Made by a program: the position numbers and the translations under genes. Source: CAZYWA01 sp964650975 [NCBI: uncultured bacterium] (lineage in GTDB: Bacteria; JADJOY01). Taken from it: a DNA stretch of 14,496 nt. The stretch is from NCBI GenBank assembly GCA_964650975.1, contig CAZYWA010000167.1, forward strand, positions 1 to 14,496, written 5' to 3'. Numbering within the stretch: the first letter of the stretch is position 1; each line of letters begins with the position of its first letter. The notes under the pieces are model-generated. The model did no database searches. It was not told where the DNA came from and saw nothing but the letters and a program-made list of their open reading frames with translations. This document shows, in pieces, positions 1 through 6,311 of the stretch.

Positions 1-1
1 A

Positions 2-577
2 GCCGGCTACATCCTGTGGCAGACCAACAACGTCGAGAGCATGCACAACTCGGGGATCAAGGGTTTCTGGTATCCATGGCCGGGAAATCCCGCGGCCAAC
101 GACGTCTCCGCGTATCTCGAGGGGCCGGATCTCACCAAGGATCCGCGCTTCGCCGGGCTCACCAGCGAGGTCGACGTCGATCGTCGGTGCAAGGAGCTGG
201 TGCGGCAGTTCTGGTGGGAGAACCGCTGGGACTTGCCCACGTACGTGCTGCTCAAGTGGGCGCGGTTCTTCGCGCTCACGCCGGCCTTCGGTTTCTGGAA
301 GCAGAGCTTCGTGCTCATCTCGCGGATCTGGTACGGCTCGGTGCTGCCCGCGTTCGTGTGCGGATTGGGGCTGGCGCTGTGGCGGCGGAAGCCGATCGGG
401 ATCTATCTGTGCCTGCTCGCGGCCTTCTTCGCGAAGGCGGCGATCGTGCACGTGAACTTTCGCTACCGGCTGCAGGTCGAGCCGGTGATCCTGAGCCTGG
501 CGGGCTTCGCGGGGTTCGCGCTGCTCGACGCGCTGGCGACGCGCGCGGCGCCGGTTTCCGCCGATCAACGTGGCTGA
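2..577 (+). CDS. Membrane glycosyltransferase, GT39/ArnT-like (C-terminal end, 5' partial)
   Basis: The reading frame is open from the window edge, so the N-terminus and catalytic part are missing; 191 residues are visible. They start in a soluble stretch (NNVESMHNSGIKGFWYPWPG), continue with an amphipathic region around WARFFALTPAFGFWKQ, and end with three hydrophobic segments at about residues 114-128, 134-150 and 161-175. The FRYRLQVEPVILSLAGF stretch, with R154-Y155-R156 just before the last segment, is the usual C-terminal signature of dolichyl-phosphate-mannose/ArnT-type glycosyltransferases. These sit in the inner membrane and transfer sugars from polyprenyl-phosphate carriers. An oligosaccharide ligase or another polytopic GT-C protein remains possible because only the tail is seen. 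Its last 13 bases overlap the 3' end of the convergent methyltransferase gene. Confidence 0.6.
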   Translation, partial: AGYILWQTNNVESMHNSGIKGFWYPWPGNPAANDVSAYLEGPDLTKDPRFAGLTSEVDVDRRCKELVRQFWWENRWDLPTYVLLKWARFFALTPAFGFWKQSFVLISRIWYGSVLPAFVCGLGLALWRRKPIGIYLCLLAAFFAKAAIVHVNFRYRLQVEPVILSLAGFAGFALLDALATRAAPVSADQRG

Positions 578-1332
578 GGTCCAGCCTTGCCCCGGCTCAG
601 CCGGTGCAGCACCGTGCGCATCGTCTCGCCCATCTCGGGCGCCTCGCACTCCTGGCGCTCGTCCACGAAGCCGAGCGCGGTGAGCCGCGCGAAGAACGTG
701 TCGGTGGCCGCGTAGAGGCGGTCGGTGAGCAATGCGTGGCCGGAAGGCGCCACGTGAAGGTCGAGGAACCGCGCGAGGGCCGCGTGATGGGCCGGCTCGT
801 ACACCACGTCGGCCGCGAGCACCACGTCGAAGGTCCGACCCAGGTCGTCGCTGGTGAAATCGATGCGGCGAAAGTCCGGCGCCGGGAGACCGTTCGCCCG
901 CGCGCTCGCTTCGACGAACGCCGCGCACTCGGGCGCGAGATCGGCGAATGTGACTCGGGCCCCGGCCAGGGCCGCGGCGAGCCCGGCGAGCCCGAGTCCG
1001 GTGCCCAGATCGAGGACGTCCTGCCCCACGAGCAACCTGCCGCTCAGCAGCGCCCGCGCCACGGCGTGAGCGCCGGACCACGCGAGCGCCCAGTAGGGCG
1101 GATCGATCCCGCCTGGCTCGCGAAGCAACGCGTCGCGATCCACGACTCGCTCCAGATCCTCCACTTCCCACAGCCGGACCGATCGCACGCCGCCGCTCGC
1201 GAGCGTGATCGGGACTTCGGCCAGTCGTGCCGGATAGCCGGCGAGCTTCACCGAGCACCCGCGCAAATGCGACGTTCCAACCGCCCGCACCGCAGCCAAC
1301 TCGTCTTGCGTTTCACCGCGAGAGCCTGCCAT
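565..1332 (-). CDS. Class I SAM-dependent methyltransferase (METTL/Methyltransf_16-like)
   Basis: From the ATG start this is 255 residues. Motif I, VLDLGTGLGLAG at about 106-117, is a canonical SAM-binding loop. FADLAPE at about 129-135 supplies the acidic residue after strand 2, and FDVVLAADVVYEP is the motif IV/post-I region. DPPYWALAWSGA just before motif I is typical of the protein-lysine methyltransferase-like group (ETFB-KMT and bacterial relatives), so a protein or small-molecule methyl transfer in the cytoplasm is inferred; the substrate is unknown. The start is uncertain. The family normally begins nearer VKLAGYPARL, so GTG at 1290 or 1251 is possible, and TTG at 1344 would also keep the frame open. 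A later start would leave both arms of the 1300-1350 inverted repeat outside the gene. It is divergent from the AT-hook gene. Confidence 0.8.
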   Translation of the reverse strand: MAGSRGETQDELAAVRAVGTSHLRGCSVKLAGYPARLAEVPITLASGGVRSVRLWEVEDLERVVDRDALLREPGGIDPPYWALAWSGAHAVARALLSGRLLVGQDVLDLGTGLGLAGLAAALAGARVTFADLAPECAAFVEASARANGLPAPDFRRIDFTSDDLGRTFDVVLAADVVYEPAHHAALARFLDLHVAPSGHALLTDRLYAATDTFFARLTALGFVDERQECEAPEMGETMRTVLHRLSRGKAGPQPR

Positions 1333-1350
1333 ACCGTGCCGCAAGACGAG
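1300..1350. promoter_or_regulatory. 11-bp inverted repeat in a divergent gene start region
   Basis: CTCGTCTTGCG at 1300-1310 is the exact reverse complement of CGCAAGACGAG at 1340-1350. The arm centres are 40 bp apart, about four helical turns. The right arm runs directly into the Shine-Dalgarno sequence of the AT-hook gene (GAGGAGG at about 1348-1354, ATG at 1362). Placement between divergent genes suggests a protein-binding site used by a dimer or through a DNA loop. An RNA stem that hides the ribosome site is the alternative. No promoter hexamers can be assigned with confidence here. Confidence 0.45.
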
Positions 1351-1361
1351 GAGGAAAAACC

Positions 1362-1790
1362 ATGAATCGAGACGACTTCAAGCAAACGCTGCGCACGCTC
1401 AATCAGGTCGAGCGCGACCTCAAGCGCCTGGTGAAGAACGCTCGCAAGCTCGCTCGGGGCCTCGGCCAGGATCTGGGCGGTGTCTTCGACGTGGCGGTGC
1501 AGCGGCGGCTCGAGGAAGCCGAGCGCCTCCTCGCTCCTCTCGCGAGCATCTTGCGGCTCGGCTCGTCGGGCGGCTCGAGCGCCGCGAGCGAGCCGTCGAG
1601 CGTCCGGCGAGGACCGGGGCGCCCGCCCAAGGCTCGTGGCAAGTCGCGGGGCGGCCGCGGACGCAAGCTCAACCTGAGCAGCGATCAGATCCAGCAAGCG
1701 CTCAAGAAAGCGAGCGGCATCAAGACCCGCGCCGCGGAGCTTCTCACCGTCAGCATGCCGACCTTCAACAAGTACTTCAAAAACGGCTGA
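1362..1790 (+). CDS. Small DNA-binding protein: helical N-terminus, AT-hook, Fis-type C-terminal HTH
   Basis: 142 residues. The ATG at 1362 follows a strong Shine-Dalgarno sequence (GAGGAGGAAAAACC). Residues 1-65 are charged and predicted helical (MNRDDFKQTLRTLNQVERDL onward), so a coiled coil or helical dimerisation region is likely. Residues 66-81 are a Ser/Gly/Ala linker. RRGPGRPPK at 82-90 is a textbook AT-hook core (GRP) that inserts into the minor groove of AT-rich DNA, and the next dozen residues are Arg/Lys/Gly-rich. Residues 106-140 (SSDQIQQALKKASGIKTRAA, then a second helix ending FNKYFK) match the Fis/NtrC C-terminal HTH pattern of an Ala-Ala pair followed by a short turn and recognition helix. 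The combination suggests a nucleoid-associated or architectural regulator. The exact family and target sites are not recognised. Confidence 0.75.
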   Translation: MNRDDFKQTLRTLNQVERDLKRLVKNARKLARGLGQDLGGVFDVAVQRRLEEAERLLAPLASILRLGSSGGSSAASEPSSVRRGPGRPPKARGKSRGGRGRKLNLSSDQIQQALKKASGIKTRAAELLTVSMPTFNKYFKNG

Positions 1791-2040
1791 GCTTCTTCGG
1801 GGGCTGTTCCAGCCCCCCGCCCCGAACATTTCCCTGGGGTCTTGCGAGGACCCCAGACCCCACCGGGTGCGATTTTTTTCGGGGCCCCACCCCCAAGTTG
1901 GCTCGCGTTGCGCGCCGCGCGCCTCCGGCGCGGTGCTCATGCGTCGACCCACCGCCGCGCCGGGCGCAGGAGGCGCCCGGCCTCGTGCGCCAATTTCGCA
2001 AGCTCTGAGAGGGTGTAGACGAAAGAAATTCAGCCGCTTG
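1791..2040. other. Gene-free hairpin cluster
   Basis: I see no credible gene here. Four strong stems lie in under 200 bp: 1799-1817 (GGGGGCT/AGCCCCC), 1834-1856 (CTGGGGTC/GACCCCAG, 7-nt loop), 1915-1933 (CCGCGC/GCGCGG) and 1959-1981 (GCCGGGCGC/GCGCCCGGC, 5-nt loop). A T7 run sits at 1873-1879 between the second and third. None has the GTCCCT loop of the repeat family found elsewhere in the window, so this is a separate kind of structured sequence. Confidence 0.5.
1799..1817 (+). terminator. Possible transcription-stop hairpin after the AT-hook gene
   Basis: GGGGGCT at 1799-1805 pairs with AGCCCCC at 1811-1817 around a short GTTCC loop, nine bases after the stop codon. The position and strength fit a terminator, but no T-run follows directly; a T7 run occurs only at 1873-1879. 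It is therefore either a non-canonical terminator or the first member of the hairpin cluster that follows. Confidence 0.35.
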
Positions 2041-2093
2041 GATCAGTGGCATGCGTGGCGGGAAACCGCTCGGGCGTCTGTGCCTGATCGTCG

Positions 2094-2170
2094 GAGGGCT
2101 GCGGTCCCTCGCAGCCGCAGGCGTCCATCTTGGTTCAGACGCTGCGGACGCGAGGGACCGCGTCCCTCCA
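2094..2170. repeat. Palindromic GTCCCT-loop repeat, inverted pair
   Basis: Unit 1 at 2097-2116 has arms GGCTGCG/CGCAGCC around a GTCCCT loop and is preceded by GGAGG. Unit 2 at 2146-2165 has arms GGACGCG/CGCGTCC around AGGGAC, the same loop read on the other strand, and is followed by CTCC. The two units thus point in opposite directions about 30 bp apart, like paired REP elements. A truncated unit (GGAGGACGCG at 2191-2200) follows. The pair lies past the 3' end of the DUF99 gene. Confidence 0.85.
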
Positions 2171-2242
2171 AACGGCACGAGGACGGTTTTGGAGGACGCG
2201 CTCCGGATCGATCCGATTTTGTCCACACCTTCCGAGCTCCCG

Positions 2243-2836
2243 TCACGCGCGCCCGCGGCTCTGGCCGCGCACCAGGCCACCGGCGATCAAGTGCGCGGCG
2301 CGCAACGGCTCGGGGATGTGGCCGTCGCGGGGGTGAGCGGCCAGCAGGGCCGCCGCGCTTTCCGGGGCGATTCCCGCGCGCTGGATCCACACCGAGCCGC
2401 AGCGCTCCATGGCGCCAGCTCGCTCGATCAGCCGCCACTTGCGACGGCCGCCGCGCACGTGGCGCAGGAGCGCCTCGCGAATCGCCTCCATGCGGGGGGC
2501 ACGCCGCGCCACCACCACCACCGGCATCGCCAGCAGCTCGGCCAGACGGTGAATGTCGATCACGTTGAACCCGCCGACCGCGATTCCCTGCAGCAGCACG
2601 GCGCGAAGCTCGGGCGCGAACCGCGAGCCCCCGATCATCCTCGCGATGACGTCGGTCGCGTTGGCGCCGTCGCGACGCACCCGCGCCGACACGACACCGT
2701 CGAGCCGGTCCCCGGCAAACACCGCCCCGACCACCCACACGGGTCCAGGGTCGCGGTCGAAGGGTCCGTCGTCGACGCCGATCACGTGACTCGGCACCCG
2801 GCCGTGACTTGACTTCCGCGCCATTCCGGACGACAC
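2243..2836 (-). CDS. DUF99 / UPF0215 family protein (putative endonuclease dU)
   Basis: 197 residues, close to the family's usual length. Family motifs appear in order: GVDDGPF (20-26), DG plus AT (56-61), a GIAVGGFNVID block (84-94), RKWRLIERAG (132-141), and a C-terminal block starting IPEPLRAAHLIAGG (174-187) and ending SRGRA. The DUF99 fold is related to endonuclease V/RNase H-like nucleases, and archaeal members have been linked to cleavage at deoxyuridine; D22/D23 and D94 are plausible metal ligands. A DNA-repair role is inferred from the family. The GTG at 2836 is chosen because GGAG lies eight bases upstream; ATG at 2824 is the alternative. It is divergent from the lipid-kinase-like gene. 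Most members I know of are archaeal, which makes a bacterial copy notable. Confidence 0.88.
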   Translation of the reverse strand: MSSGMARKSSHGRVPSHVIGVDDGPFDRDPGPVWVVGAVFAGDRLDGVVSARVRRDGANATDVIARMIGGSRFAPELRAVLLQGIAVGGFNVIDIHRLAELLAMPVVVVARRAPRMEAIREALLRHVRGGRRKWRLIERAGAMERCGSVWIQRAGIAPESAAALLAAHPRDGHIPEPLRAAHLIAGGLVRGQSRGRA

Positions 2837-2901
2837 AGGTAGCGCTCCGTTCGTGCCCGTCCGACGCCGTCACCCAGGCCACGGCCCCCGCCGCAGGTAG
2901 G

Positions 2902-5418
2902 ATGTCGTCCAACCACGAGATCGGCGATCCCCCGGATTGGTGGTCATCGGACCACCAGGAGGCACCGGGGTACGCCGCGCAGGCGCAACAAAGCCCCGGC
3001 GCACGCTCCGACGAGCGCCTCGCGCGGCCGGCCGAAGGCGGCGATGGCTTCGGCGACGATCCCCCGGCGCTGGTGGCCGCCGTGGAGCTACCCCAGCCCG
3101 TCGCCGACCCGACAGCCGAGGCGCCGGCCGCGCCCGGGCACCCGACGCTGGTCGACCTACCGGCTCCTTCTCGAGTGATTTCAGCACTTCCCGCCGATCA
3201 GCTCGAGCATTACATCATCGCCGGAATCCACCAGGATCGAAGCCCCGGCAACGTGCTGGTGGTGCTTCATCCGGCCAAGCGCAAGCGTCTACCCGACGGG
3301 CTCTTCGAGGGGCTCGCCGAGCACGGCTTCGCGATCCACGTCGTCGAGACCCATGCCGACCACCTGTCGAGCATCCGGCGGATCCGCGACAAGCTCCACG
3401 AGCTCGCGGCGATGCCGGCGCCGCTCGACGTCATTGTGATCGGCGGCGACGGTACCCTCGACCATCACTTCCTGCTCGCGGCCTTCGCGGCCTTCTATCC
3501 CGAGCGAGTGCGCGAGCGCCCCGGCGTGATCCAGGCCGGCGCGCTCACCGCCCAGGACCTGGCCAAGATCCCCGAGGAGCTGCGCCGCACCTTCGCGCTC
3601 GACCAGCCGATCCCGTCGATCGCCCCCACCGATCTGCACGTGAAGCTCGGCTGGGTGCTGCGCTCGCAGATCGAGCCGCTGGTTCGCCGCGGCGCCGGCG
3701 CCAAGCGCATCGCGCGCCGCTGCGGCCGCAAGCCCAACGATCCGTTGCTCAGGCTCGCGGTGCTCGCGACGATCTTGCCCACCAAGGTGACGCTCCAGGG
3801 TCCCTACCTCGACCTCGGCGGCCTGGCCGAAGCGCCACAGTCGGAGACGTTCCGCGGGCTCTATCCGTGGATTCGTTCGATCGTGCCTTACCCCGCCGGG
3901 ACCGCGGCGGACAACGCGGTGTTCGCGGGAGTGCCCGGATTGCTGTTCGGCCTCCTGGCGCGGCCGCTGCGCTCGAACCCGGTGACGCGGCCGCTCGCGA
4001 AGGCGATCTCGGCCCGCGCGCGCACCCGGTTCGTCGACTACTTCACCAAGCACGCCACGATCGTGCCGGCGCGCCTCTCGCTCAACCGGATCGACGGTCG
4101 CTGGCAGCGCGTGGGCAGCCACGCAGCGGGCGGCCCCGGTTCCGCCGGATTCTTCTCGGGCGATCTGGTCAAGAAGACCCGTACGCTGCTCGGCTATCTG
4201 GTCCGCATCCCGCGCGTGGTGCTCCTCGATGGCGTTTTCGGCACCACGCTGCTGCGCGTCGAGGCATTCGATCCGTGGGGCCGCTCGACCTCGGTGACCG
4301 AGGGCGGTCTGGCCGAGGGTCTGTTCTCGAACCGCCCGTTCCTGGGCGGCGTCGGATCGCTGCCGACCACCACACCCACGAGCTTCGGCGGTGAGAGCTC
4401 GCTCTTGCTCCTGCCGTCGATCGTGGGTCGCTCGCCGAGCGGCGCGCGCACCTTCTCGCTACGCGCGGTGGGTGCCCTCACCGAAGCGATCTTGAAGGGC
4501 GTCGTCGCGCGAATCGCCCACCAGCTCGGCTTCAACCCTGGACGGCTGGCGGGTGAAGGCGAGATGTCGGCGCTCCAGCCCGAGCACCAGGTGGCGCTCA
4601 AGGAGGGTGGGCTGGTCTCGATCCACTACGCCTACCACGACGGCGAGCCACGCGCAGCGCCGATCCAGATCAGCGGCGATCCGTTCCAGGCTCACTCGCT
4701 GGCGATCAAGGTGTTCTGGGGGCCGGTGCCGCTGCTCGCGTCGCACGATTCGCTGCTGCTCACCAGCACCCGCGGCACCCTCGCCCACCTGAGGCTCCAG
4801 CAATCGTACGGCCTCAAGATGGCGTACATCGGCGGTGTCCATTACTTCCGCCACGAGAGCGGACCGGTGCGCCGCGACGAGATCGAGGCGCGCACCGGCC
4901 TGGTGGCGCCGCCGCTCTACCTGCCGCTCGATCTCGCCGGGATCCGCCGCAAGCTGTGCGTCTCGTGGCAGCGTCTCGGCACCGGCGACTTCGTCGACAC
5001 CAGCGAGCCGGGACGCCGGCTCCGGCGGAAGAGCCTCTACTGCCACAACAACGATCAGTCGTGCCACCTGCTCTTGATGCGCATCGAGCGCGGCGATCTG
5101 CTGGTGCGGCAGGTGCGGCGCACGCCCCACGGCGGCAGCATCTTCGAGGCGCGCACCACGTATCGCCAGGAATGGGGCACCTACGTGATCTCGCAGAGCC
5201 AGGTCTTTCACTGGCCGCGCACCCGCCCCGCCCGCATTCTCCAGGAAGAGCGGTTCTTCCGCGACGCCGCCGAGTTCCAGATGGAAGCACCCGCGTACTT
5301 TCCGGTGCTCGCGTCGACGCCCGGCGCGCCCACGCTTCCGACGTCACGCGACGAGCCTCGGGACGAGCCGGCACCGCGTCCGTCCGGCGAGCCGCCCGAC
5401 CGCCCACTCGCCCCCTGA
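2902..5418 (+). CDS. Oversized diacylglycerol/lipid-kinase-like protein with extra domains
   Basis: 838 residues from ATG 2902, which follows AGGTAGG; an in-frame start at 2809 would add 31 low-complexity residues. Residues 1 to about 95 are Ala/Pro/Asp-rich and probably disordered. A kinase-like domain begins at NVLVVLHPAKRKR (from about 117) and contains GGDGT at 181-185, the nucleotide-binding motif of diacylglycerol, sphingosine and YegS-type kinases. A second motif, PAGTAADN (331-338), matches the family's PxGTxND position. About 145 residues separate them, against roughly 30 in YegS-like enzymes. SNRPFLGG and DGEP (580-583) with ISGDPF (590-595) resemble the second, beta-rich lobe. The last ~200 residues (from about IGGVHYFRHESGP) match nothing I recognise and end in a Pro/Glu tail. 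ATP-dependent phosphorylation of a lipid is inferred from the motifs only. Confidence 0.7.
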   Translation: MSSNHEIGDPPDWWSSDHQEAPGYAAQAQQSPGARSDERLARPAEGGDGFGDDPPALVAAVELPQPVADPTAEAPAAPGHPTLVDLPAPSRVISALPADQLEHYIIAGIHQDRSPGNVLVVLHPAKRKRLPDGLFEGLAEHGFAIHVVETHADHLSSIRRIRDKLHELAAMPAPLDVIVIGGDGTLDHHFLLAAFAAFYPERVRERPGVIQAGALTAQDLAKIPEELRRTFALDQPIPSIAPTDLHVKLGWVLRSQIEPLVRRGAGAKRIARRCGRKPNDPLLRLAVLATILPTKVTLQGPYLDLGGLAEAPQSETFRGLYPWIRSIVPYPAGTAADNAVFAGVPGLLFGLLARPLRSNPVTRPLAKAISARARTRFVDYFTKHATIVPARLSLNRIDGRWQRVGSHAAGGPGSAGFFSGDLVKKTRTLLGYLVRIPRVVLLDGVFGTTLLRVEAFDPWGRSTSVTEGGLAEGLFSNRPFLGGVGSLPTTTPTSFGGESSLLLLPSIVGRSPSGARTFSLRAVGALTEAILKGVVARIAHQLGFNPGRLAGEGEMSALQPEHQVALKEGGLVSIHYAYHDGEPRAAPIQISGDPFQAHSLAIKVFWGPVPLLASHDSLLLTSTRGTLAHLRLQQSYGLKMAYIGGVHYFRHESGPVRRDEIEARTGLVAPPLYLPLDLAGIRRKLCVSWQRLGTGDFVDTSEPGRRLRRKSLYCHNNDQSCHLLLMRIERGDLLVRQVRRTPHGGSIFEARTTYRQEWGTYVISQSQVFHWPRTRPARILQEERFFRDAAEFQMEAPAYFPVLASTPGAPTLPTSRDEPRDEPAPRPSGEPPDRPLAP

Positions 5419-5445
5419 GTCCGGCGCTCGATCTGCGTTTCGGCT

Positions 5446-5472
5446 TGGAGGCCCACCGGTCCCTCGGTGGGC
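5446..5472 (+). repeat. Single GTCCCT-loop palindromic repeat between convergent genes
   Basis: Arms GCCCACCG (5451-5458) and CGGTGGGC (5465-5472) enclose GTCCCT (5459-5464), preceded by TTGGAG. It lies in the 77-bp gap between the convergent lipid-kinase-like and hydrolase genes. The stem could help end transcription from either side, though no T-run is present. Confidence 0.85.
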
Positions 5473-5495
5473 AGCGATGGCTCGCGGGTCAGCGC

Positions 5496-6311
5496 TCAGC
5501 TAGGCCGGGTCATGCGTGCGTACTCGGCCGGATCGTGGGCCGAGAACACGCGCACTTCCTGGCCGTGGTCGCGGGCCAGCTCGCGGAGCCGGGCCTGGTT
5601 CCGAAGGCGCGCTTCGCCGTCCATCTGGATCAGCCACTGGAAGAAGCGCAGGCCCGGGGTCGCGTGCGGGTTCACCGGATCCATCTCGTCCCGGTAGAAG
5701 TAGGCGTCGCCGCAGTGGAGCAGCCAGCCCGCGTCGCCGCGCACCGCGATCGCCGCGTGCCCGCGAGTGTGTCCGACCGTGGGCACGATGAGCACCGAAT
5801 CCTCGAGCTTGGGGACGGCGCGCACCGCATCGAATCCGAACCAGCGTTCGCCGGTGAGCTTGCGCGGATCCCAGAGCGGGCCGTGCGCCCACTGGATCGG
5901 CTTGTAGCGCTCGCGCTCCTTCAGGTGGCGGCGCGCGAGCGCCGCGTCGAGCTCGGTGGCGTAGAGATGGACCTGCGCTTCCGGGAAATCGCTCAGGCCG
6001 CCGGCGTGGTCGAGATCGAGGTGCGTGACCACGATGTGGCGGACGTCGCGGCGCGTGAAGCCGAGCTTTTCAACCTGGCGCGCCGCGGTCTCGTTCGCGT
6101 CGAGCGCCGGACGGGTGAAGCGCACGAACGAGCCGCCGAGCCGCTTGACCGGAGTGGCGACGTCGTCGAGACCGAGCCCGGTGTCGACCAGCACCAGGCC
6201 GTCGCCGGTCTCCACCAGCAGGCAGTGGCAAACCATCTTGCGCTCGGGGTTCAGGAACCCCGCCGGCGCGGGCGGACACATCGTGGCGCAGTTCAAGTGG
6301 TGGATCTTCAT
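5496..6311 (-). CDS. Metallo-beta-lactamase-fold hydrolase (lactonase-like)
   Basis: 271 residues. The metal-site motif is HLDLDH at 97-102, where the usual HxHxDH has Asp in place of the second His. Further probable ligands are H181 or H185 in VGHTRGH, D202 in CGDAYFY and H259 in SAHDP. The order and spacing fit the quorum-quenching-lactonase-like branch of the MBL superfamily; no signal peptide is seen, so it is probably cytoplasmic. The N-terminal [10 protein letters not shown] and MVCHCLLVE stretches place four Cys (8, 12, 28, 30) near each other. The start ATG overlaps the stop of dapL (ATGA), so the two are translated from one mRNA and are probably coupled. The substrate is unknown: a lactone, thioester or other ester are all possible. 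Confidence 0.85.
   Translation of the reverse strand: MKIHHLNCATMCPPAPAGFLNPERKMVCHCLLVETGDGLVLVDTGLGLDDVATPVKRLGGSFVRFTRPALDANETAARQVEKLGFTRRDVRHIVVTHLDLDHAGGLSDFPEAQVHLYATELDAALARRHLKERERYKPIQWAHGPLWDPRKLTGERWFGFDAVRAVPKLEDSVLIVPTVGHTRGHAAIAVRGDAGWLLHCGDAYFYRDEMDPVNPHATPGLRFFQWLIQMDGEARLRNQARLRELARDHGQEVRVFSAHDPAEYARMTRPS

Noticed and set aside
16-1365. 449-residue plus-strand frame
   Set aside because: Arg/Ala-rich translation with no family signature, lying across the glycosyltransferase end and antisense to the methyltransferase; a typical GC-rich shadow frame.
2204-2215. Perfect 12-bp palindrome CGGATCGATCCG followed by ATTTT as a terminator
   Set aside because: A palindrome without a loop cannot form a normal terminator stem, and the T-run is on the wrong strand for the nearby DUF99 gene.
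2937-4394. 485-residue Arg/Pro-rich frame inside the lipid-kinase-like gene
   Set aside because: It is the shifted frame of a coding region that has recognisable kinase motifs in the correct frame.
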